A program made the position numbers and the translations under genes. The notes under the pieces were generated by a model that worked only from the letters and a program-made list of their open reading frames with translations, ran no database searches and was not told the origin of the DNA. A stretch of 64,000 nt of DNA from Panorpa germanica (Eukaryota > Arthropoda > Insecta > Mecoptera > Panorpidae), in NCBI GenBank assembly GCA_963678705.1, contig OY783204.1:28406759-28470758 (forward strand), read 5' to 3'. The number at the start of each line of letters is the position of its first letter. Position 1 is the first letter of the stretch. Of this stretch, positions 1 through 13,897 are shown one piece after another.

Positions 1-146
1 GAGACAAAATGACTTTTTTAATTGTTAATATCTCTTAACATATAAGGAGTTATTAAAAAATAATTGGTCATTTGAGATTCTAGTAACCCACTTTATCAAT
101 ATGTAGTACACTTTTATAGAAATTAAGACATAGGACACAAGCCCAT
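1..146 (-). mobile_element. MITE family 1, end fragment cut by window edge
   Basis: This is the outer part of a family-1 element in reverse orientation. It ends with the terminal inverted repeat GGACACAAGCCCAT at 133-146. The body matches, in reverse complement, the start of the copy at 3653-4272 and the end of the full copy at 46884-47520. The rest of the element lies to the left of the window. Confidence 0.8.
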
Positions 147-2277
147 TTCCTTTACCAAAAACATTTCAACATTTTTAACGAAATTTCCAACTTTACGAGA
201 TAAAACATTTTTCAACATAACCTAAAAATTATTAAAATATTTATACATAAATATCGCTCCATTTAATTGACATTTTGATTTATTTATCAGCGATGTCAAC
301 ACATTAGATCAAACGTAATCTGAATTTAAATATTGCAATTGTCTGACCTCTTATGTCAGTCACCCTCATTCAGATTTATAATCTTAGAAAGTAACAACTG
401 CACATTCTTATCAAGCAGTGGAGGGAGCGGGGGCAATAGGTCGAATGCAGTCACCTGAGTGTAAAATATTTGTAAAAAAAATAGTTTTGTTATGTAATGT
501 TTCATGTATGCCATGTAGCACTTAACGGAAGAGGAAATAGAAAGGTAATGCACTTCTATTATATGCTGAAAGTATTGTAGTAATTATATAAATATGCCAC
601 TGTGATAATTATTGGAAAAAACTGTACCGGAAGTATTGTTTTTGTTTGTTTTATTTGAAGTATATGATAAAAACATGAAAAGAATTTAGCAGAAAATATT
701 AGAACCAAATTCCTAATTACTCAATACGAGTGTCCCACATATATATACATATACACTTCTTACCTCCTACACTAAAACCGATTACAAATTTAATTGATTT
801 TAATTTTAATTACATGGTTATATTTTTAATGTATTAAATGACGACTCAAAGAAACATCTTTCATTAAAAATAAACTAATTACACAATCCTTTAATAACTG
901 GTAATTAAATAATAATAAAATATTTTTATTTTTAGGTTATAATATTATTTTATAACTCTAACAGCAAACAGAGAGTGACAATTAAACGAAATGTTGTAAT
1001 TTGTGTTAAAAAGAAACATTAAATAAATATATATTGCAACAATTTGGCAGGGGTGTTAAACTTTTTGAATACGTGATATTTGGTTGCGTTTATGAGTTAT
1101 CTGAGTTTTGAATAAGGTAGATGATACTATTTTACATATAAGTGTTTACTGAATTCAAATTTAGAACTTTTGGAAGTATCTGCCTAATGAACTGCACGAT
1201 TTATACGAACTTATATAGTCTTTGCCGTTGATATAACGTTGAACATTAACAATTTTGTCTAAAGACAGTTTTATACCCGTTGTGCGATCACAAGTATCAG
1301 TATTTTAAGTTACAGCGCTGATAAAAATGTATCAACGGTAAAAGGGGAAGGGGAGTATAGATGTACTCATTAATGAAAGTAATTAAAAACAGGTTTTAAT
1401 TATGCAAATATAAGTGTACGTTAGGTTCGATGCCCTAAACAAATATTTAAATATACCAGTGATACCTATATCCGGTTGGATAGTCACAATATATACTTGC
1501 AAAACATGTATGTTACCTTGCATTTATGTAATATGTAACTTAAACGAATTTAATCTAAAAACGGTTAAATAAAAATAGATACAACGTTTTCTGAAGAAGT
1601 TTTATAATTATATTAGGGGTCATGTATAAATTTTAATGTATTTTAATCACACCTCTTTGCTACGACTTGTCACACATAAAAAAAAATCTTTTTAGTCTTA
1701 CTAGCATTAATTCTAAATTACCAAATTGTCCATTGCGCTTTTTGTATGCAGTAAAATAACGAAAGAAAGAGAACTGCTTGAAACATTCCTTAGCTCAAGT
1801 TAGCGTTGAATATCGGATATATACATAAATGGAATAAGCAATGTTATTTTATTTATTGAGCCACGCCTATTCTATAATGGAATGTTGCTATATTAAAACA
1901 TAATTTGACCCGGTGCCTTCGACTATGTATTATTTATGTAAATGTTAAATAATGTTTGATATTATTAATTTTTGTTAAACATTATTAATTAAACAATAAT
2001 ATAAAATAATTCTGATAAGAAATTAACTCTATATGTTTATTATTTCATAATTGTTATTATTTTTTTAATTACTTATCACTTATAATTTATAATAATAAAG
2101 GTTGTTTTTTAGCGTGGAAAATATTAAATTTTATTTTTTATTTTTTATTCATAAATGATATCACAGAAACTTCATGGTTTTTTAACTTCTCCGTATCCAT
2201 TGTCACGTCTTGTCACATAATTTGAACTTCACCCCCACCCCCCTGTTCTGATTTGACACATTTGAAAAAAGATATAT
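147..2277. other. gene-free AT-rich stretch
   Basis: I see no gene here. Open frames are short, begin at non-conserved codons and resemble no family. The DNA is AT-rich with scattered A and T runs. No terminal repeats were recognised. Confidence 0.6.
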
Positions 2278-2531
2278 CCCATTAAACATTTTGGAGTCAC
2301 TTTGACATCATATTAAAGATGCGTCATGATTTTTTTGTCATAAAAGAGTTCATTTATAGTTCAGTTTCTCACATTTTTTCATATAAAATGTCTACTTTAT
2401 CGGCTACAGATGGCGAAATTACTCCACCTGTCGGAATACAAATGAAGATAAAGTTGATGCGAACTATAATTGAAGTGAAATAGTGATAGAAACGTCACTA
2501 AATAGGGCACTTCACTAAATTGTTTACTGGG
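2278..2531 (+). mobile_element. MITE family 2 (CCCAGTAAACA ends), copy A
   Basis: A short element runs from a slightly diverged CCCATTAAACATTTTGG to the inverted end TTTACTGGG. Its interior (a run starting TTTGGAGTCACTTTGACATC) matches copy B at 9623-9890 nearly base for base. It has no coding capacity, so it is a non-autonomous inverted-repeat element. Confidence 0.8.
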
Positions 2532-3652
2532 ATATATATTTTTCTATATATAATTTCTCGGGCTTTCTAGGCACGTAGCCTTTTATCGCCCCTAATATTA
2601 TTCTGCTTCTTCTTATACTTTATATCCCGATAACAAGAATGATCTATTCATGGCTACTGCTGTCATAAATTTCGGTTTCTCAATTAAAAAGGTATATTCG
2701 TTTTAGTCTTATTTTGTTTTTTTTGATATTGTTTTATTCTTTTTTTTTTCACCTCCCCCTCTTGTCACGTTTTGTCACACTTTGTGGACCTCCTCCTCCC
2801 CCTTATTATGTGACGTATTTACTAAGAACGTTTCTAACTGAAACAATTCCTTTAAAGAATAATGTTTTGACGACACAGTGGACGAGACCATTTATACTTG
2901 ACGCTGACTGCTGTGTTTTCGGGTTCGAGTTATATTTTCTAAATTTGGTTGTTATTGAGTCAATTCCGCGATGTTTTTACAGCGATATTTTCGTATTTGT
3001 ATAATATCCTATTGTTTAAAGACCATGTTTATAAATTCGTCATTGCGAAATTATAAACACATGTCAAAATATTGATAAAAAATTGCGTATAATAATTGTT
3101 TATCCTTTAATCTTACAGCTTACATGTCTCTGGTTCAACTTATGTGAGATTACTTCTATCTGGGACATTTTCTGACTCACTTATTATTTTTGTCGTAATC
3201 CTCTAAGCAATGTCAGCTATTTTCTTTGTAAAACATGTTCATGTATATTTACAAAATTCTTTAATTGATATTACCATTATCATAACACTGCACAAGCCAG
3301 TACCGGATGTGTCATGGCTATTGAATCATTTTAATTACTACATATAAATACTGTGTATACGTCATAATGAGGTATGACGTCATCAAAAAAAAAGTACTTT
3401 TTATTTATCTTGTAATTATTTGGTTCGCATATGTTTATTATGCTTAATTTTTGGGTTTTATAATTATGTATGTGTTGATAAGAGCCGTAAATCACAAATG
3501 AAACATATGATTAATTCCGAGATGGATTATTTGATAACACAAGGACGGAGATAACGTATATTTCGCAGAAAAATATTTGTTTTATTTTAAAGAAAGATCT
3601 CAGAAGTATTGTTTTGAATATATTAATGTTACACGTGCAATATTATTACGCA
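2532..3652. other. gene-free stretch with pyrimidine-rich patch
   Basis: No gene is supported. A pyrimidine-rich patch at about 2710-2810 generates a 96-codon open frame of low complexity with no recognisable domain. Confidence 0.5.
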
Positions 3653-4272
3653 GTGTCTTATGTCTTAATTTCTATAAAAGTGTACTATATATTGATAAAG
3701 TGGGTTCCTAGAACCTCAAATGTTCAATTATTTTTTAATAACTCCTTATATGTTAAGAGATATTAACAATTAAAAAAGTCCTTTTGTCTCTTTAACTATT
3801 AAAGGGATTCAACGTTGTACACATTCCAAATGCATGTGTTATCACAACCGCTGCCAACCTTACAGCTCATAAATCTCTGCTATATGTATTTATATATCAA
3901 AATATCAAATATCATTTACATCTATTTCAAAGAACAATAAAATTTCAATATTATGTCTGCCGTAGCAGGGTTAAATAAAATAAAAACTAATTATTCTTTG
4001 ACTTGACTTGATTATTTCGACTACCAACAGCTACAAAACATTACCACAGCACTGACCTACTCAACAAATAACTGACGTTAAAATTCATTTCACGTCATAC
4101 AAATATGGCCGACCATCTCTAGCGCTAAAACTACAATTCAAATTTTTAATTGCTATATCTCCGTCAACATTTAGATATTTAATAAAATAGACACGCCAAT
4201 ACACATTTATTAACATCAATTTCAATCAACAATTGAAAAATCGACCACTAAAAAATGAGGACATAAGCTCAT
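3653..4272 (+). mobile_element. MITE family 1, near-complete copy
   Basis: The copy begins inside the terminal repeat (GTGTCTTATGTCTTAATTTC) and ends with GGACATAAGCTCAT, a mutated form of the family's GGACACAAGCCCAT end. The interior is collinear with the copies at 10783, 15172, 46884 and 56697. No coding frame is present. Confidence 0.85.
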
Positions 4273-7200
4273 TATGTGAATACTTTTCCTCAAGAGATTG
4301 AGGATTCAAAAATCATGTTTTTTTTTAAATGTAATATTCAGTACTACAAAGAATTAAAAAGGAACTATTTTAGTAAAATGTGCGTCTAAATAGAGTAAAA
4401 ATAAATGATCCAGACAGTGAGGAATGCCTGACTGCCTGCCTGTACAGAAATAGTAAATAAGTAAATTACACTAAACAAACCGCTTTAGTTACTTACATAT
4501 AACGGAAATGTACTTAGAACTGATTCACTTAATTCTAAAAGAAGATTAGTCACTTGGTAATAAAGGTATAACTGAAATAACTGTATGAGGCCTAACATTT
4601 AAATAACTGCAGCTATGTTTTGCTAATTTAGAAACTGGATCTTGCAAAAATAGCACTGGTTTTGTTAGCAAGAAATTGTTACGCATTTTAAGGAAATTAA
4701 TATACTTTTAAAATAGTCTCTGTAGAATTCTAGGCGTAAATCCTCGTTAAAGTGTTGAACTAGAGAGTTCTGTACTTTGAGAACGTTTAAATGGCGTGTT
4801 GTTGTTCACGGCGTCGATAAATGATAGCGATGGTTGATTGATACTCACACAACTGCCTTAATAGTTGATTGTGAGTAGCATTTGCCTAAAGGTAAGCTAG
4901 TAGACCAAAAAAGCAGGACAACGCGAGCTCTTCATGAGAAAACTGTAACTATACAGCACGTGTCATCTGTACTAAACGGTTACAAGCTACATCTGTGTTA
5001 CAAAATATTAAACAAACTTGTAAAATTGAAGAGAAACTTTAAAATTATAACAAATAGTACGAGATAAGGCATAAAAATAATTCGAAAAAAACATATCTAC
5101 ACTTGTAGTTTAATCTGACCAATTTTGATGCAGCCCCCGTGTCCGATTTTCTACGGACGGCAATGGATATTATTTAGATTCTATATATTTTTTCAAAACA
5201 GGTCACATTTTTATATCACCCGGACTTATATAATGAAAGGTCATTCTTCAATATACGAGTATAAGGAATGCAAATATTGCATAACTTTATTTTGCATATA
5301 TTAACATATATACTAGTATATTACATAGTAAATATTGTAATAATTATTATAATGATAATATATGTGTTAATCTCTTAAATATTTAATTATTTATACTTTC
5401 TTAGTTCTCATGCTGATAATTATAATATTAATTCATATTTTCTTAATAGAATTTCAAATATCTTTAATTAAAATTTCTCAAACTTTTTTGTGTCTGGTTT
5501 TCTTTTATATTAGACTAGCTTTTTAGACAGAGTAGTCTTTGAGAGATCGCTAATAATTTTGTCTATATGATGTCTTGTTCGAATCTTATTCTAACAAAGG
5601 CAATTTGAATAGCGTTAGGTTCTTCTTTTCAATCAATTCTTACTTTTAAACTTAGAATTATGAATTTAGAATAACAAAAATATTAAGTTAATTTAGAATT
5701 GAAGTTGTCTTGTTAAGAGTTCGAAAATACAACGATTCTGAACCGAAACTAGTTATAATTTTTATGAATGTATAACAAAAGACTACAATTTGTTTTAATT
5801 AATTCAATTATAAAAAACCTATTTTAGGTATTGTAAAAGTGATAACTATCAACAATAACAATTTATGAAATATGGTTCTTGTTTAGAAGTAGTATGCATA
5901 ATTTTTTTTTATTGCTAGTTTTCCTGGACTATTATACCATTTTGGAATCCTGAAGAGTTGCAATTTTTAAAAAAACTTAACATAGTAGTGTTCATACTTT
6001 TTTTTTACACCACGATGAGTTAAAGTGGACTGAAAGTAAAAATCTTTAAAAATTTTAGGGAGAAAAATAATATGGATTGATTTTTGTGTAAAAACTACAG
6101 GCATTCTGGGATTTTGAATGATTGTGGTGGATAGCAGTGCTATTTAGGTTGCCGATACAGAAAAGAAATCAGAAATATTTGAAAAATTGTGGCAGTTAAA
6201 AACATCTTAAGATGTTTCCATTTTCGAAAGATTTTTTTTTTCTAACTTCTAAACAAAATGAGATAATTTTTTTTCTTTTTTTTTCTCGTGTAGTCATGAA
6301 CAGGACCACCCGCTTATCGTTGAATTTTGGACACCCTGTATATAAAATATTTAGCCTATATACAAATAATAGAATATAATTATACAATATACATGAATAT
6401 ATCATTGAAATTGAGGAAGAATAGTTGATAAAAAATTTGTAACAATATTGTGACATACTGATCTAGAACCTGTGATTCAAATAGTATTGCCAGATTACTA
6501 TTATTTTATAATATGATAGTGCAATATTACAGGCCGTGTGAAAAATAAGATAAACTCATTGTTTATACATATGTTACAGTTATTCGATAATAACAACTAG
6601 CGCATATTTTATTATTTCTTACTTTTATGTTATTTTCTTTGTTTAATAACAAATAGTAATCGTTGTATAATTTATGTTAAATATTTTTTATAATAACTTT
6701 ACTAACGGCAATCGTAGCCAAAGGAAATGTCAAAGTTTGTAGGTTAAATGCAGTTTTAGATTTATGACCCAATAATAATGTATTTGAAACTATAATTTAT
6801 AATCTTAAGAAAGCTGGAAAGTTTGTTTATTATTGCAAAAGAAAAGTTTTGTAAATTAACATTCAAGTACTTTTGATAATTGTAAATTTAAATAAATTAA
6901 GCACAGTCCCGCTAAAGATAAAACGTATGTTTTGTATGTAAGAATAGAAACACGCGAATTGTAAATTTTTAATCAAAATTATGTGTTGCTGCGATAATAA
7001 TTACACTGTTTAACTTAAATTAAACTATCCTACCTGAAATCAAAGAAACGACATTTCAAATTTATTATTTAAATTGTCAATTCCTTTTTATCTAATTTTA
7101 TAATGACTTTGCATAGTGACCGTTACTCCTACAACGTCATCTATGGAGTTCATGAGTATATGGTCACTGTTTTACCGACAGACAATGTGACTGAGTGACT

Positions 7201-8054
7201 TATCTTTGTTTTTCCGTCAATTCTACATTGACGTTCGATAATTCGATACGGTCGTGCTCCTGAATACGTCGGATTAAAGAGAATCTACTATAGTGTGGCG
7301 TATACACGTAGTCTAACAATACAATCCTACCACTCCCACTTCCACTGAATCTAACAGCGTATCACTCACACTCCCATTTTAACAGAAGTACAGTTGTTGC
7401 TATTGTACAAGTAAAGTCACGATTTTCATTGCGATATTTCATTTTAAAACGTGCTTTCACTCCGCCAAATGATTTGATAATAAATTGGTTTCGAATGATA
7501 ATTTTACCTTTACTGATATCGTAAATATACAACAAGTAAGTACACTTCGCAAAACTGTTAATTACCGTTATTAAATAAATTCTATTGATTCATTGTACAT
7601 ATAAGAAATCTTTACTAGCTTTATTTTAATTTTAGAAATGTATGCACCATCTATAATAAGGGAAATTAATAGAAATTGAATTGAAATATTATTTAGTAGA
7701 ATTTTTAATAAATATTTTACACAAATGAATGGGAAAACGACACATTTAATAAACTACTGCGCCTGCGGTTTCTTAAAATTCTCAACTAATTTTACATTTT
7801 TTTCTAATGATACCAAGTTTGGTTTTGTGTTATTTTAATTACATACAAAAGAACGCAGCAAGAACAGGAAAATAATAAACTAAACCAATTCCTTAATCAT
7901 TATATTCTACTTCTTTTAACTGATGTAATACACACATATGTTTGTAAATTTTTCCGGAGTAGAAGTTTTAACAAGAAGAGCAGTTATAGTTCAAAACAGT
8001 AATGTATTTCTAATAGCTATAACTTGAATTATAGCGCGCGTTTAGAATTATCCG
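4273..8054. other. gene-free AT-rich stretch
   Basis: No gene is supported. The only sequence of note is GGACACCCTGTATATAA near 6328-6344, which resembles a transposon terminus seen widely in insects, but no partner end was found. A T-rich, A-rich block sits around 5990-6290. About 7785-7860 shares a short similarity with the duplicated block at 32.7-33.0 kb. Confidence 0.5.
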
Positions 8055-8215
8055 TGAAAAGAGAATAGAGGAGGTGATGAGAGGAGACAAGGAAGGAAGG
8101 AGGTACAAAGGAAAACGAAGGAGGAAGACGAAAAAGAGAGAAAATTATAGAGTTAAAAATGGTTAAATAGATAAGAAGGGGATTGAAAGAGTGATAGGGG
8201 AAGAAGAAGGAAAAG
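8055..8215 (+). repeat. polypurine tract
   Basis: The plus strand is almost entirely A and G for about 160 bases (for example GGAGGTGATGAGAGGAGACA). It has no clear period. Comparable strand-asymmetric tracts occur at 21190-21640 and 52870-53030, there as pyrimidines on the plus strand. Confidence 0.7.
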
Positions 8216-9622
8216 ATTGCAGTTTAAGTTAAATTTCTCTTTATAAGTTTAAACTTAGGCAATCAGGAGGACACCCAGAGAGCGTTCATTTTCTGGTTTA
8301 AATATAGTACATTAATGTCTTTCTAGGTTTGTGTCCTCCAACTTCTAAATCCTTTAGTATATAATACAGATAAACAACAGAAATGAGATTTATTTCCCTA
8401 CTGATATGCATAGATTTATTAATGAGATTGTTGCACATGACGTCAAGAAATATGGCGGCCAACATTAAGCGAAAAACCAGAAGTTCAGTTATTTTTCAAT
8501 GTCAGATATTTATCCAGTAAACATAGTTAGCACCTAACTCTCACAAACTAATGAATAGTACAACATTTCTATTACGCTGATCAAATGTTTCCATCCTCTG
8601 AATAATTCCAATGCATCTGATAAAGAGACAAAAACAGGGTGCGTCGCACCGTGTGTTATGAGTCATCTAAGAGTCAGAGCTAGTAATGCATCTGTAGGAA
8701 CTAATACGAAACGAACCTTGATACCGTGTTATGTATTGACTATTGTATTGATCCATTATGGTAAACTATCAGCGGATTTATGCAAGACATGCAGTCAAAT
8801 ACAGACTCATTGTTACTAAGAATATTGTGAGTGAGATTCCAATAAAACTTCTACTGAGAACAACTCGGGATGTTTGTTTATTGTTAAACACAGCTAAGAT
8901 AATTAACATTTCCGTTTTTTAATTATTGACTTTAAGAATTCTTTCTTTATATTTATACATACTTATAACACATCACTGAATACGTTGGTAGGATGACTTA
9001 AAGATGTCGCCACTATGGTTTTTAGATAGTACCAACCTTCGAACGATATGTGTTAAAATTTCATGACATTACGACCATTAGTTAACGAGTTACAAAATTT
9101 TTAGTGACGCTACTTTTGCAATATACAAAACAATTTACTGACACCTATCTAAACCAGCTGCCACTGCATTTAATCATAGTATAACTTAGTTTATTTCATA
9201 TTTACGGTTGAATAATCATATGTTCTACTAATTGCTTGAGAATGAGGTGAATGCTACTTATCTAATAAACTTCTGCATCTTCTACGAGTATTATTAATAA
9301 AAACCGTTATTTTTAATTAAAATTTAAAAAAATCATGCATAATGTGTTACAAATATTGTATTATATTTCTTTCTAATGGTTTTGGAGAAAATTAATACAA
9401 TTGGTAATTGAGTATTGCGGTTTATTGTTATAAACAATTATTCATTATTACAGTAACGTAACTGCAAGGCTTGCAAGGAAATTTGATATATCTAATCGCT
9501 TTGTGGACCTTAGCTTAATTTCTATAAAACTGTACCTATATATTCATGAAAATGACTATCAGGATCACAAATATCCTCAAATAAGATATGAACAATTGAA
9601 ATACCTTCTTAGTTTCTTTAAA
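8216..9622. other. gene-free stretch
   Basis: I see no gene, no RNA gene and no complete element. A fragment similar to the start of family 1 (CTTAATTTCTATAAAACTGT) lies near 9513-9535. Confidence 0.5.
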
Positions 9623-9890
9623 CCTAGTAAACATTTTGGAGCATTTTGGAGTCACTTTGACATCATATTGGAGATGCGTATGATTTTTTTGTCATGAAAG
9701 AGTTCATTTATAGTTCAGTTTCTCACAATTCTTCATATGAAATGTCTGCTTTATCGGCTACAGATGACAGAACCACTCCACCTGTCGGAATACAAATGAA
9801 GATAAAGTTGTTGCGAACTACTCGTATAATTGAAGTGAAATAGTGATAGAAACGTCACAAAATAGGGCACTTCACCAAATGTTTACTGGG
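9623..9890 (+). mobile_element. MITE family 2, copy B
   Basis: The copy runs from CCTAGTAAACATTTTGG to TTTACTGGG and shares its whole interior with copy A at 2278-2531. A short tandem duplication of ATTTTGGAG sits at the left end. Confidence 0.8.
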
Positions 9891-9999
9891 AATGGCCATC
9901 TCTGTTACACAACAGATATTAAAACCTTCATAAATCTGTTAATTCTGTTAATTTTTTTAATAAATAAAAAAGTCAATAGATATATGTTAGCATACATTT

Positions 10000-10256
10000 A
10001 AGGTGAAACGATGCTTGGCCATTTTTGACTCGCGAAATATAGATGACGATACTATACAGCAGATTAAATATTATCAAAAAAACAATGTTTTTAAGTTTAA
10101 ATCGTTTTATGTAAGTAACTATAAACGCGAATCAAAATCTAAGTTAGATGAATAACGTATCTACATTTTAAGCTTTTTCTCACTGACTTTTAATGAGTTG
10201 GAACCGCAAAAATAAGTTTTGAAAATGAATATTACTATATTTTCTAGTTCAATTCC
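10000..10256 (+). mobile_element. foldback element family 3, one-ended copy
   Basis: It begins with AAGGTGAAACGATGCTTGGC, the terminus of family 3. The interior matches the full element at 40103-40413 and, in reverse complement, the copy at 18357-18638. The second terminal repeat is missing. Confidence 0.75.
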
Positions 10257-10782
10257 AATTTTTAATCAACCGTAATCAGCATAATATAACTTTTGGAAAT
10301 ATCTTGCAAAATGCCATCTTGTTTTACAACATCGCAAGCGCAGTAATATGTTCATTTTCTTTTAAAATAGTTATTTAATCAAAAACCACAGTTTTTATGA
10401 ACCATTATACACCAATATTATATCACTGGTCGTTTACATGCTGTTTAATTTAGCAATACATTACCATCTTATTTTTTTAATTTATTGACGCTACAGGAAA
10501 CTAGTTTACCATCTATATAAGACTAACCGTTATTTATAGAACGCCTTGGAATGTACAGGAATATATCTTCCGCTCTTGAATGTGATCTTGAAATTGAACA
10601 CATTAAATCAGTATTAGAAATATAAAATTGATTGAGATTGTATTTGACATATTGAGGTTAGTTTTCCAATGTAAATTATTTTATTGTTGTTACCGCATGT
10701 GAATATCAGTCAGTGTTACCAGATCACTGCGAAATTCAGGAACTCGGTATGAGATTTAGGAAATCTGGCGACACTGATTTAA

Positions 10783-11342
10783 ATGGGCTTGTGTCCTATG
10801 TCTTAATTTCTATAAAAGTGTACTATAAATTGATAAAGTGGGATACTAGAACCTCAAATGTTCAATTATTTTTTAATAACTTCTTATACGTTAGGAGATA
10901 TTAACAATTAAAAAAGTCATTTTGTCTCTTTAATTATTAAAGGGATTCAACGTTGTACACATTCCAAGTGCATGTGACATCACAGTCCTTGTGTAAGGTT
11001 ACCAACCTTACAGATCATAAATCTCTGCTATATGTATTTATATATCAAAATATCAAATATTGATATTGAGATTTGACTTGATTATTTCGACTACCAACAG
11101 CTACAGAATATTACCACAGCACTGACCTACTCAACAAATAACTGACGTTAAAATGCATTTCACATCATACAAATATGGCCGACCATTTCTAGCGCTAAAA
11201 CTACAATTCAAACTTTTAATTGCTATATCTTCGTCAATATTTAGGTATTTAATCAAATAGACACGCCAATACACATTTATTAACATCAATTTCAATCAAC
11301 AATTGAAAAATCGACCACTAAATAATGAGGACACAAGCCCAT
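10783..11342 (+). mobile_element. MITE family 1, intact-ended copy
   Basis: Both ends are intact: ATGGGCTTGTGTCC on the left and GGACACAAGCCCAT on the right, a perfect 14-bp terminal inverted repeat. About 60 bp of the interior found in the longer copies is missing after position 11060. No coding frame is present. Confidence 0.9.
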
Positions 11343-12298
11343 TTCATGCACATAATATTCTATCATATCTCCAAACTTAAGTAAATAATTACAAATGGAA
11401 TGATACAGACATTTTAATTGTTTACTAGGTTCCCGAAGACGATAAATATTTTCCGACTGGAATTTTAACATGATTACAAATTGATATTCAATTGTTTACT
11501 GACCGTAGAAATTGATAATATTAAACTACAGTGAGTATTACACGAAATGAAATTTGCTATTGTTATTTTCAAGATGTGATCCTTTCTGTTTTGTATTTTA
11601 AACAACGCTAACACGAAGTGAACATGGCGCAACATCGATGTGAAAGTAAACTTTAAAAACGAACAAAGAAATTAAATAAAAAGGAATTAGTTAACAATAA
11701 TGTTGACATTTGTTTAAAAAAGTCACTGGTGGCCACGTTCAGAGATGTAATTAGCTATTTAGTGTTCTTGGAAAACTTTGCCAGCTTCTGAAATTTAATG
11801 ATGTTAGTAATATTTCAGCTCTATGACTTGTAGTGCAACGTTAAACCTTATCTGAGAATATAAACAATGTATAAATGAACTGAGTAATTGGAGTATTATA
11901 AATTGTAATTAGTAAATCCTAATTATTCCTGTCAATTATTTTAACCGTCTCATCCCACAAAATTCCTTCTGAATCCTACACAGCATATGTTTCAGTTTTT
12001 AATTTCGATAGTACCTTCAGTGACAGAAGACTGTTGGATAATTACATATGCCATTAGAAAATGATCGTTCTTATTTTCAATAATCATTTACGAAAGTATG
12101 ACATTTACAATTAATTATTATTTTCACATAATAAATACTTCTATCTTGTTAATTTGTTTTGGTCTTATTTGAATGACTGTACAAAAACTTGAACCAAGAT
12201 GAATCCAGTTGTATTTAAATACAGTATGGTTAACAAGTAAGTTATATCACCTTGCTGTTAATTTGGTGAATTTACAAAGGAGTTTAAGATGCTTCTTA
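11343..12298. other. gene-free stretch
   Basis: No gene, RNA gene or complete element was recognised between the family 1 and family 2 elements on either side. Confidence 0.5.
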
Positions 12299-12560
12299 CC
12301 CAGTAAACATTTGGTGAAATAGAATGGCTAGGTGAAGTTCTAGTCAATTCTAATGTTTTACAAGTTGGAGCAACACACAGAAAATCAATTTTAGTTCAAA
12401 TTGTTTCCCTACCTGTCACAGGAGTTGCTTGCGCTGTCTGTAGCTCATAAAAGAGACATTCCCTATGAACGCCTGAATAGAAAACAAACGCGTTCATGAC
12501 AAAAAACTCAAGAAAAGTAATAGAAAGAAATAGAATTTACTCCAAAATGTTTACTAAGTA
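12299..12560 (-). mobile_element. MITE family 2, copy C
   Basis: The copy starts CCCAGTAAACATTTGGTG and ends TCCAAAATGTTTACTAAG. It is collinear in reverse complement with copy D at 41425-41717, including the interior GACAGGTAG and the CAACTTGTAAAAC portion. Confidence 0.85.
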
Positions 12561-13232
12561 GGAACCAAACAATTACTTCAATTGATTATTATGGACAAGT
12601 AATGAAACTTGAGTTAGAATTAGCAAGAACTTGATAGCCATAACTTTGCACTATCAGACTACAATATATATCGAAGATTGCTAAACTCTTTGAGAAGAAA
12701 AAGTAGTAGACTTAAAATCGAACTTGGTTTAGTTTTTTCCTGATAAGAACCATAACTACTATAAGCGCTGAATCATGAAGTAGTCAAAAAGATGCCAAAA
12801 GGTCATCGTTCAAATTGGAAAATATACTATTGATTATAGTTCATTCTCTGTATAAAAATAAATATTTATTTTATGCAACAAACCGAAATTACTTTCTTGC
12901 CAACCCAATAAAGTTTTGTTTCTTTTTTGTAATTTAAAAATACGAATTCAACTTCATCTTCATTTAAGTTTCATCCATTCTGTATTTAACCATATGTCGA
13001 GATATTTATATGTACATATCAAAATATGTGAGGTCGTTCGGCCACTGTTCGTTGCACAGAAATGTCGCCTTACTGGTTATTTGTCCGCAGTAACTCACTC
13101 AGCAACGACTAACAAGATCATTTCCAGTTTTCCAGAGAAATGTCAGAATATCTTAAAGCAATCGCTTTTGCAACGCACGTTTTTAAACATTTGAATTGTC
13201 AACAACAAAAATGCAACTCTTGCTAAAATTAA
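12561..13232. other. gene-free stretch
   Basis: A 92-codon open frame at 12916-13194 starts at a non-ATG codon and has no recognisable domain, so I do not call it a gene. Nothing else was seen. Confidence 0.45.
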
Positions 13233-13330
13233 GGGTCTTATTTTGTTACTTTTTCTCTGACGTAATGCGTGGTGAATTGGACTAGTGTGATATTCATTTG
13301 TTTGATAATTTGATTGGCAAATAAAATTGT
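13233..13330 (+). mobile_element. half of a foldback element, family 5
   Basis: The segment (TTTTGTTACTTTTTCTCTGA onward, then a GACTAGTGTGATATTC run) matches the left arm of the foldback element at 58772-58909. The right arm is not present here. Confidence 0.6.
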
Positions 13331-13564
13331 AGTGGAAATGCAATTTTGAGTATTTTACATACAAGAATTATAATTAGCTTTTGATAACGTATGTTTTAGC
13401 TTATTGCATGTTTATAATTGTGTCATTTTTATAAATGATGACCTCACTATTCACAGCAGGGGTCCTTGAATGCTTCTGTAATTGACCTTTGGTGAGCTCA
13501 AACGTTGTTCAGATATAAACAGATGTATATGTATATGGTAATATGATATTTGTAGTTTTGTATA

Positions 13565-13775
13565 ATATTTAGCTAGTGGTGAAGGTGAAGATAAATTACA
13601 TGTTGTGCGGTATGGCGAATCTAATTGCATTGTTTCATTGGTTTTAAACAATACTTGAACTATACTTAACCAAATTAATGAAGCGTGGGGACATTGGAGA
13701 CTACCTTGGCCGAAAAAAATAGTGATAAAGCTATTATTCGTTATTGGAGAGACCACCAAAAACTAATCATGGGTA
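13565..13775 (+). other. coding-like remnant, unidentified
   Basis: One plus frame reads in a protein-like way across about 25 codons from 13575 (GEGEDKLHVVRYGES) and then, after an in-frame stop, from about 13678 (NEAWGHWRLPWPKK). The composition is less AT-rich than the flanks. I do not recognise the family. It could be a decayed transposon frame, or chance. Confidence 0.2.
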
Positions 13776-13897
13776 TTAAGTCACAAGTGGCGAATACAAT
13801 CACATCAACAAAGATGTTGAGTAATTTGAGCTACTTCCAAGGAATCGAATGATTACTTTAGATGTTTCAGGTGTACTGTGACTTCAACCCAGGTCTA

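Noticed and set aside
2714..3004. 96-codon open frame
   Set aside because: It starts at a non-ATG codon, is hydrophobic low complexity driven by a C/T-rich patch, and has no recognisable domain or splice signals.
12916..13194. 92-codon plus-strand frame
   Set aside because: No ATG start, no domain, no supporting splice sites.
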